This document shows positions 30,268 to 35,396 of a stretch of 35,396 bases of DNA, in pieces; position 1 is the first letter of the stretch; the number at the start of each line of letters is the position of its first letter. A model generated the notes under the pieces. It was not told the origin of the DNA, made no database searches, and saw only the letters and a list, made by a program, of their open reading frames with translations. The stretch is taken from the NCBI GenBank assembly GCA_034429275.1, contig DAOUFU010000224.1, forward strand, positions 1-35,396. The letters run 5' to 3'. The translations under genes were made by a program, and so were the position numbers. The DNA comes from DAOUFU01 sp034429275. GTDB taxonomy: Bacteria > Chloroflexota > Anaerolineae > Aggregatilineales > Aggregatilineaceae.

Positions 30268-32997
30268 TTACAGCTGATCAAGGGCACTCCGGTAAGCCTC
30301 CAGCGCTTCCCGAAGCATTCCCTTTCGCATATAGGTATCACCCAACAACCGGCGAATACGCGGCTCGTGCTCATGCTCTTTTACCAGATCGCTCAGGTCC
30401 GTTCCGATGTCTGGCAAAAGCTGCGCCACTTCAATCAAAGCCTCATACTGATCCAGACTTGCCTCAAGCTCATGGCTGGTACGCAGTGCCCTGGCCAGTG
30501 CCAACCGCGTCGCGTGGTCGTTTGGATTTTGCTCCAGGCGTTGGCGATACTGCCCAAACAATTCCCCTTGCGGCAAAGGCCGGGCCACCGGTGCAGAGAC
30601 TTCGGGCGATACACTGCTCGTCACAGGCCGGGGCTGTGGGACCTGGGCTACAGGCGCAGGTGCGGGACGCTCAGAAACGGGCGGTTCGCTGACAGGCTCA
30701 GGCGGCATATTCAACCAGCCCAAATCGTCGGCAGGAACATCAACCGCTTCGGTCAACCAAACGGGCATGTCGAAGGAATCAGATGGAGCGATAACGTCAG
30801 CGCTTTCGGTCAGCCAGGAGGGAATTTCGTCATCTATACCGACAGGAGCCCGTTTCTCCGGGGCTTCGGCTAACCAATCAGGCACATTGATCGGCACCGC
30901 CTCCGAAAGATCAGCGGTCTCGATGATTTGCGTGGGCAACATGATATCGTCATCCGACGCAAGAGCAGCACGTTCGGCGATGGCCGCATCCAGCAGGCTG
31001 TCTACTTCCTGGCGCAGCGCCTGCGTGTACCACTCCGGCTCGCTATCATCACCCGCCAGCTTGCGCTCATATTCCGAATCAAGCGCCTCGGCCAACTGGT
31101 CATATTCCACCCCCAGAGCGGAATCAGGAGCAAACAGATCGGCAGTTTCGGCGATTACTCCCGTATCCAGCGTAGCGGCGGCTTCTTCATCGCTGATTTC
31201 GGCCCACAAGCTGTTCACGTCGCTGTCAAAAGGTACGGCGGCGACTCCGGCTTCCTGCTGCGCAACCATCCCATCTAGCCAATCCTCAGCCGGGATCGCG
31301 CTTGCCTCACCCACTGCACTTTCGGCAAACAGCGCTTCACCCTCAGCCTCTGATGCCGCCCGCATATCTTCTAGCCACGGAGGAAGCTGTCCAGGAGCCG
31401 CCGGGGGCACTTCAGCCGGCTCGAGATCAGCCATCTCGTCCATAACCTCTTCGGCTTCCTGGCGAACACTCGCCAGTTTGGCCGCCTGGCGTTTGAGCCA
31501 TTCCAGTTCTTGCTGCGGGGTAAGCTGCCCATGCGCCTGGGCATAGGCAATTTCGTCGTCGGTCATGCCCGCCAGGATATCGTCAACCTCAGCCTTCACC
31601 TGGCCAAGAGCTTCCGACTCTCGCGCCGCTGCACCAAACAGGTCCAGCGCACCGGTATCCGGCTCTGCGGCCAGATCGGCCAGCCAGGCCAACGATTCAT
31701 CAACCGGTTCACCGACTACATCCGCCACTTGCGCGGCCTCCGGCTCGAACGACAACCCCAGGTCAGGTTCACCAGCGAACAGGTCAGTCTCGCTGGCGAG
31801 GGCAGCTTCCGCTTCGTCCGCGGCTTCCGTCAGGAAGCTGTCGCCAAAGGCCGAAAATGCCACATACCCTGGCTCATCAATGACCGTCTCTTTGGGAACT
31901 TCTGGAATTTCAAGGGCAGCCGAAGTAGTCAGCTCTTCAACCTTCGCTCCCTGACGCTTGGCCAGACTTTCCAGCCATTCCATCGGGTCGACACCATCGA
32001 GCATCGCCTCGGCTTCTTCGAGGATACTCGGTTCCTCATATGATGTTTCAAACGATGGCGCCATTTCCTCTTCAAGTTGAGGTTCGGGTTCAACCGCGAT
32101 TTCAGCTACCGGTTCAGACACCGGGGCTTCCTCAACCTTACGAGGACCACCTGCCACCACATCGTAAGGAACATAACCTGGTTCGTCGATCACCACATCC
32201 GCTGGCGGCTCTTCGATCTCCAGGTCCGCCGAGGTGGTCAACTCTGCAACATTTGCCCCCTGACGCTTGGCAAGGCTCTCCAGCCACAGCATCGGGTCCA
32301 TTCCCCCCAGAGGGTCTTCAGCATCGGTACCGCCTGCTTCCATTACCAGGTCGGCTTCCAATTCAGGCTCAGCTTCTTCAAACATGGTTTCGGCCTGCGG
32401 AACATACTCTTCGGGTTCCTGAGCTACTGCCTCGACTTCTTGAGCCACTGCCTCAGTATGTTGAGGCATGGCCTCGGCGAAGATGTCTTCAAATTCCCCA
32501 ACCGCGGCCAAAAACTCGGCTGTATCATCCTCGGCCACTGCCATCGGTTCTGGCAGCTCCGTCTCCGATTGAGCCGAAAGGGAATCTAGCCACCGCATCG
32601 GATCAGTCCCAGCAGCAGCAATTTCTGGTTCCGGCTCGAATGACGGGCCGGATTCCAGTTCGGAAATGAGATCGGGCAATTCGTCCGCGCCCATTTCCAT
32701 CGGCACCGGCTCTGTCGGCACCGGCTCCGTTGGCACCGGCACGGGTGCAGGTTCGGCTGCCTTAGGCGTGCTGGCCGGTTTTTCCTTCTCACTGATGGAA
32801 TAGGGAACGTAACCCGGCTCATCGATCACAACGTCGGGTGACACTTCGGCGATCTCAAGATCGGCGGCAGTCACAAATTCCTCAGGTTTTGCCCCCTGGC
32901 GTCGGGCAAGGCTTTCCAGCCATGCCATCTGTTCTTCGGGAGACATGCTGTCGAAATCGGGGAACTCATCGCCCGTAGAGTTTGGGGGCGGTACCAT
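30268..32997 (-). CDS. Large acidic repeat protein with WL motifs and C-terminal TPR
   Basis: The 909-residue product is cytosolic by sequence (no signal or membrane segment). It is dominated by Glu, Asp, Ala and Pro with few basic residues, so it is strongly acidic and mostly disordered. Three copies of a 46-49-residue module (18-66, 233-278, 336-381) read '(D)PMxWLESLAKRQGA' to 'VIDEPGYVPY'; a fourth partial copy ('TDPMRWLDSLSAQ') lies near 135. About a dozen Trp-Leu motifs occur overall, later as 'PPWLEDM', 'VPDWLAEA', 'IPSWLTES', 'MPVWLTEA'. The last 105 residues form a TPR-like helical domain ('DHATRLALARALRTSHELEASLDQYEAL', 'RRLLGDTYMRKGMLREALEAYRSAL'). No known family is recognised; a scaffold binding partners through WL motifs is inferred. 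The start has GAGGAGG 7 nt upstream. It follows a similar acidic gene by 66 bp. Confidence 0.8.
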   Translation of the reverse strand: MVPPPNSTGDEFPDFDSMSPEEQMAWLESLARRQGAKPEEFVTAADLEIAEVSPDVVIDEPGYVPYSISEKEKPASTPKAAEPAPVPVPTEPVPTEPVPMEMGADELPDLISELESGPSFEPEPEIAAAGTDPMRWLDSLSAQSETELPEPMAVAEDDTAEFLAAVGEFEDIFAEAMPQHTEAVAQEVEAVAQEPEEYVPQAETMFEEAEPELEADLVMEAGGTDAEDPLGGMDPMLWLESLAKRQGANVAELTTSADLEIEEPPADVVIDEPGYVPYDVVAGGPRKVEEAPVSEPVAEIAVEPEPQLEEEMAPSFETSYEEPSILEEAEAMLDGVDPMEWLESLAKRQGAKVEELTTSAALEIPEVPKETVIDEPGYVAFSAFGDSFLTEAADEAEAALASETDLFAGEPDLGLSFEPEAAQVADVVGEPVDESLAWLADLAAEPDTGALDLFGAAARESEALGQVKAEVDDILAGMTDDEIAYAQAHGQLTPQQELEWLKRQAAKLASVRQEAEEVMDEMADLEPAEVPPAAPGQLPPWLEDMRAASEAEGEALFAESAVGEASAIPAEDWLDGMVAQQEAGVAAVPFDSDVNSLWAEISDEEAAATLDTGVIAETADLFAPDSALGVEYDQLAEALDSEYERKLAGDDSEPEWYTQALRQEVDSLLDAAIAERAALASDDDIMLPTQIIETADLSEAVPINVPDWLAEAPEKRAPVGIDDEIPSWLTESADVIAPSDSFDMPVWLTEAVDVPADDLGWLNMPPEPVSEPPVSERPAPAPVAQVPQPRPVTSSVSPEVSAPVARPLPQGELFGQYRQRLEQNPNDHATRLALARALRTSHELEASLDQYEALIEVAQLLPDIGTDLSDLVKEHEHEPRIRRLLGDTYMRKGMLREALEAYRSALDQL
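31855..31992 (-). repeat. Acidic-protein module, copy 3
   Basis: This segment encodes residues 336-381, 'VDPMEWLESLAKRQGAK' through 'VIDEPGYVAF'. The N-terminal half is nearly identical in protein sequence to copy 2; the end has changed from VPY to VAF. Confidence 0.85.
32164..32301 (-). repeat. Acidic-protein module, copy 2
   Basis: This segment encodes residues 233-278, 'MDPMLWLESLAKRQGAN' through 'VVIDEPGYVPY', with the linker 'LTTSADLEIEEPP' that copy 3 largely shares. Confidence 0.85.
32800..32946 (-). repeat. Acidic-protein module, copy 1
   Basis: This segment encodes residues 18-66, 'MSPEEQMAWLESLARRQG' through 'VVIDEPGYVPY'. It is the most diverged in its first half (MSPEEQ in place of DPM) but keeps WLESLA, RQGAK and the VIDEPGYVPY end. 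Confidence 0.85.
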
Positions 32998-33063
32998 ACG
33001 ACATCCTCCTCAGGGCGTCACAATAACTCGCGCACTGTACACTCGTTGCAGTCAGGAACCAAC

Positions 33064-35396
33064 CTAGGGTGCATCTTCATCGTCCTCAAGGGCGTTCCGC
33101 AGCCATTCCGGCGGATCATTGGAAAGCCGCGAAGACGATCGCGTTTGGCCCGACGAAGTCTGATCCTTAGGGGTCCGCAGCCATGCAGGGGTCACATCAT
33201 CAAACGTGAACCCAGCATCGCCTTCATCTTCCTCATCGGCAAACAAATCCTCGTCAAACTCCCAGTCTGCCTTATCAGAAACGACGCTCCTAGTATCTGT
33301 CAGATCGTCGGCGTGCGCAACCTGATCTTGCCCTGTCATAGGCTCCTGCGAATACTGACCATCTAACTCACTGAAGAGTGCATCCAGTTCATCCTCGCCT
33401 GCATGTTCAGCAAGCACGGAGTCACCGACAGCTAATTCATCGGGGACTTCCTCAACTGCCAGCCAGGACACCTCCTCACTTTCACCAGCAACCATTAATT
33501 CGTCACGCATTGCCGATTCCGAGTAGGCGGTCTTTTCGGCATCATATTCGTCAAACAAGGCATCGAGATCGCCTGTATCACCTGGGGCGCTAATGGGGAC
33601 GGCTGGAGCGGCATCACGCGCCTGAGCCAACCAATCAGGCACTCTGGCCGCCTCTGCGGCTTCGCCCCCCTCGGTGAACAAGCTGGCAGCATCCTCAGCG
33701 GTGCCAGTCAATTCGGCGCTCACATCCGGGGCTTCGACTCCAAACACACCAGGGTCCAGATCGACGGAAGCTGAACTGGTGATCGCTGCGAGCCAGCCGG
33801 GTATCTCTCCTTCTCCCTCGATTAGCTCGGTAGCCTCAGCTTCGCCCCAGACAGGAGCTTCTTCTGGCTCAATCTCTTCCACTTCCGCCTGGCCCTGATC
33901 CTGGCCACTCATATCTTCCACCCCAACCTCTGCAGGCTGTTCGTCTTCAAGCCCAAGGTCGAGATCGCGCAGCGATACGTTGACCGGTTCTTCGATTTCC
34001 TCGTCTGTCAAAAGCGTTTGATCCCCGGAGAATGCCGCCATCCACGATGGCAACTCGTTCGGTTGGAGCACCCCGGTTTTTTGGGCGGACTGATATTCGG
34101 GAACCTGATCCGGGCTTCCCGCCGCAAAGGGATCATAGACCGCATCCAACTCATCAAGCTGACTCTCCACCGTCATTTCCTCTGCAGCCGGTTCAAAAGC
34201 TACAGATTCACTCTGCACCGGAACCTCTTCATCTACCTGCAAACCCCCATCGCCCGCTTGTGTCTCGTCGCGGTCAACAAACCATCCGCCCGTTTCTTCC
34301 TGAGCTTCTGAGATCACATCCTGAACTTCTTCAATAACCGATGCGGCGACCTCGCCCAACTCTTCAACCGCAGCTTCCGGTTCAGCCGCCAGCCACCCGC
34401 CTGAATCATCTGTGAGTTCGCCCTCGGAAATTGGCACTTCCCGGTCTTCGGCCAAATCAAGCACATCGCCTGGCGCTTGAACATCACCTGCCGCCTCTGG
34501 CTTGGCGAACATACTCAACCAATCGCCATCGCTACCCGGTGCCGACAGCTCTTCAAACGTCAAGGAGTCGCCCTGCCCCATCCATCCGACAGCGCTCTCA
34601 ACAACCTCGCTCGGTTGCAAGCCCTCAGCAGTTTCACCCTCACCGGCATCCATATCCGGTTGCTCCAAAAAGAGCCAATCGGCAGCAGGTTCTGCAGAAC
34701 CCTCGTCTGGCACACCGGATTCCATCATCGCCGGAGCTTCATCCCAAACCAGACCTGTGTCTGCGCTTTGAACCTCTTCTGGGGCCTGCTCTGACCGCAA
34801 TTCGCTCCATTCGCCCAAGATGGCCGCCTCATCCCTCGTCAGTGGCTCGGCCTGATTCATCGGTTCAAATATTTCACCGGTAGATTCAGGCTGGGATTCG
34901 CCGACCTCTGCCAGGCTGTCTTCGTAGGCCGCCGAGATCCATCCCGGCGGTTCAATCTGAGATACATCGGGCAGATCGTGCAGCGGAACATCCACCTGCT
35001 GCGACACCCCCTGCAGCAGTTCGGTAAAACCACTCGGCACATCTGAATGCTCGATACCGACAGGTCCCCCGCCAAACAACGCGTCGAACTCTTCGATATC
35101 CGCCGCGTATGAACGCTGACTATCCTGCCAATCCTCTACGATTTTGGGTTCAGTCTCTACCTGGGGAAGAGACGCGGACTCGCCAACCTCGACCGCCTGC
35201 TCCATCGACCCAAACAGCGCGTCGAAATCCGCTTCTTCCGCTGCCACCGCTTCCTGTGCGTCGAACAGTCCACCCAGGTCGCTCACCTCGGCGACGGGTT
35301 GTACCTCGCCAGAAACCTGCTCTTCGAGGAACAGCCAGTCAGCAGCATCGCCCAGTTGCTCTTCATCCGCAGAGCCAGTTGGCCCCTCTGACGCGA
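33064..35396 (-). CDS. Large acidic WL/DALF-motif protein (5' end outside window)
   Basis: The frame is open from the right window edge to the TAG at 33064, so about 777 C-terminal residues are visible and the true start lies beyond 35396. A GTG at 35286 is in frame but is not the start: coding sequence continues before it (e.g. 'AADWLFLEEQ', repeated later as 'AADWLFLEQ'). The composition is extremely acidic and low in Lys/Arg, with no signal or membrane segment. Two motif types recur: '(F/L)DALF' four times (FDALFGSM, FDALFGGG, LDALFDEY, LDALFSEL), and about eleven Trp motifs such as 'PPGWISA', 'LPSWMAA', 'IPGWLAA', 'VPDWLAQ', 'TPAWLRT', 'PPEWLRN'. It shares composition and the 'VPDWLA' motif with the downstream 909-residue protein, 66 bp away, so the pair probably arose together and is co-transcribed. 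Function unknown; an intrinsically disordered scaffold is inferred. Confidence 0.78.
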   Translation of the reverse strand, partial: ASEGPTGSADEEQLGDAADWLFLEEQVSGEVQPVAEVSDLGGLFDAQEAVAAEEADFDALFGSMEQAVEVGESASLPQVETEPKIVEDWQDSQRSYAADIEEFDALFGGGPVGIEHSDVPSGFTELLQGVSQQVDVPLHDLPDVSQIEPPGWISAAYEDSLAEVGESQPESTGEIFEPMNQAEPLTRDEAAILGEWSELRSEQAPEEVQSADTGLVWDEAPAMMESGVPDEGSAEPAADWLFLEQPDMDAGEGETAEGLQPSEVVESAVGWMGQGDSLTFEELSAPGSDGDWLSMFAKPEAAGDVQAPGDVLDLAEDREVPISEGELTDDSGGWLAAEPEAAVEELGEVAASVIEEVQDVISEAQEETGGWFVDRDETQAGDGGLQVDEEVPVQSESVAFEPAAEEMTVESQLDELDAVYDPFAAGSPDQVPEYQSAQKTGVLQPNELPSWMAAFSGDQTLLTDEEIEEPVNVSLRDLDLGLEDEQPAEVGVEDMSGQDQGQAEVEEIEPEEAPVWGEAEATELIEGEGEIPGWLAAITSSASVDLDPGVFGVEAPDVSAELTGTAEDAASLFTEGGEAAEAARVPDWLAQARDAAPAVPISAPGDTGDLDALFDEYDAEKTAYSESAMRDELMVAGESEEVSWLAVEEVPDELAVGDSVLAEHAGEDELDALFSELDGQYSQEPMTGQDQVAHADDLTDTRSVVSDKADWEFDEDLFADEEDEGDAGFTFDDVTPAWLRTPKDQTSSGQTRSSSRLSNDPPEWLRNALEDDEDAP

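Noticed and set aside
30767..31546. Plus-strand 259-codon open frame, Ser/Ala-rich
   Set aside because: It lies opposite the Glu/Asp/Ala-rich coding sequence; such complements of acidic GC-rich genes give long Ser-rich frames. It has no SD or family match.
32040..32669. Plus-strand 209-codon Pro/Arg-rich frame
   Set aside because: It is a complement of the acidic repeat gene and has low-complexity composition with no motif.
35284..35286. GTG as the start of the right-edge acidic protein
   Set aside because: The reading frame continues open to the window edge with the same acidic composition and a repeated 'ADWLFLE' segment, so the true start lies outside the window.
1..35396. tRNA, rRNA, insertion sequence, prophage or CRISPR content
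   Set aside because: Reading both strands I found no cloverleaf-like GTTCRANNC-containing segments in the gaps, no transposase or integrase, and no regularly spaced repeats. A tRNAscan or ISfinder search would settle this.

Overview
The window looks like ordinary chromosomal backbone of a Gram-positive-type (monoderm-like) bacterium, most probably a member of the Chloroflexota (Anaerolineae-like). This assignment is an inference. It rests on Thr/Pro 'TPTPT' linkers in surface proteins, long TPR and acidic proteins of no named family, an LCP-family envelope protein, and the phosphatase/DUF3090/SCO1664-like trio, which is known mainly from Actinobacteria and Chloroflexi. Base composition looks even and fairly GC-rich. 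I see no tRNA or rRNA gene, insertion sequence, phage gene or CRISPR array.

Layout. 1-3580 (minus): two adjacent secreted proteins built from repeated PPC-type beta-sandwich domains, the first cut by the left edge. 3829-6945 (plus): cytidylate kinase and a ComEC-type DNA channel whose metallo-hydrolase domain looks catalytically dead. 6942-9059 (minus): polyphosphate kinase, sharing a TTAA double stop with comEC. 9366-10559 (plus): a DnaB-C-like ATPase without the DnaB N-terminal domain, followed by a clear terminator. 10665-15650 (minus): lipoyl synthase, an O-antigen-ligase-like membrane protein with a TPR tail, and a YifB/ComM-type AAA ATPase. 15852-17120 (plus): a CPBP intramembrane protease. 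17174-19030 (minus): rplU-rpmA-rpmE-tdk, with a terminator between rpmE and tdk; L31 carries an extra helix-hairpin-helix-like domain. 19288-21836 (plus): an M1-like metallopeptidase lipoprotein and an LCP-family protein. 21938-23577 (minus): a helical protein of unknown function and a histidine-kinase-like protein with a degenerate ATP-binding domain. 23802-25809 (plus): the compact trio of histidine phosphatase, DUF3090 and PI3/4-kinase-like protein. 25901-28408 (minus): a one-pass membrane TPR protein. 28554-29585 (plus): RNA 2',3'-cyclic phosphodiesterase and RsfS. 29680-35396 (minus): Ndk and two very large acidic proteins full of short Trp-Leu motifs, the second cut by the right edge.

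The genes fall into three groups: housekeeping nucleotide, translation and cofactor genes (cmk, tdk, ndk, ppk, lipA, rplU, rpmA, rpmE, rsfS, thpR); cell-envelope and surface genes (PPC proteins, O-antigen ligase-like, LCP, M1-like lipoprotein, CPBP protease, membrane TPR); and lineage-type genes without assigned function (trio, DnaB-C-like ATPase, acidic WL-motif pair, pseudokinase). The best candidates for undescribed biology are the acidic WL-motif pair at 30268-35396 and the trio at 23802-25809. Several start codons were moved from the longest open frame to sites supported by Shine-Dalgarno (SD) spacing, promoter position or family length; each entry gives the reason.
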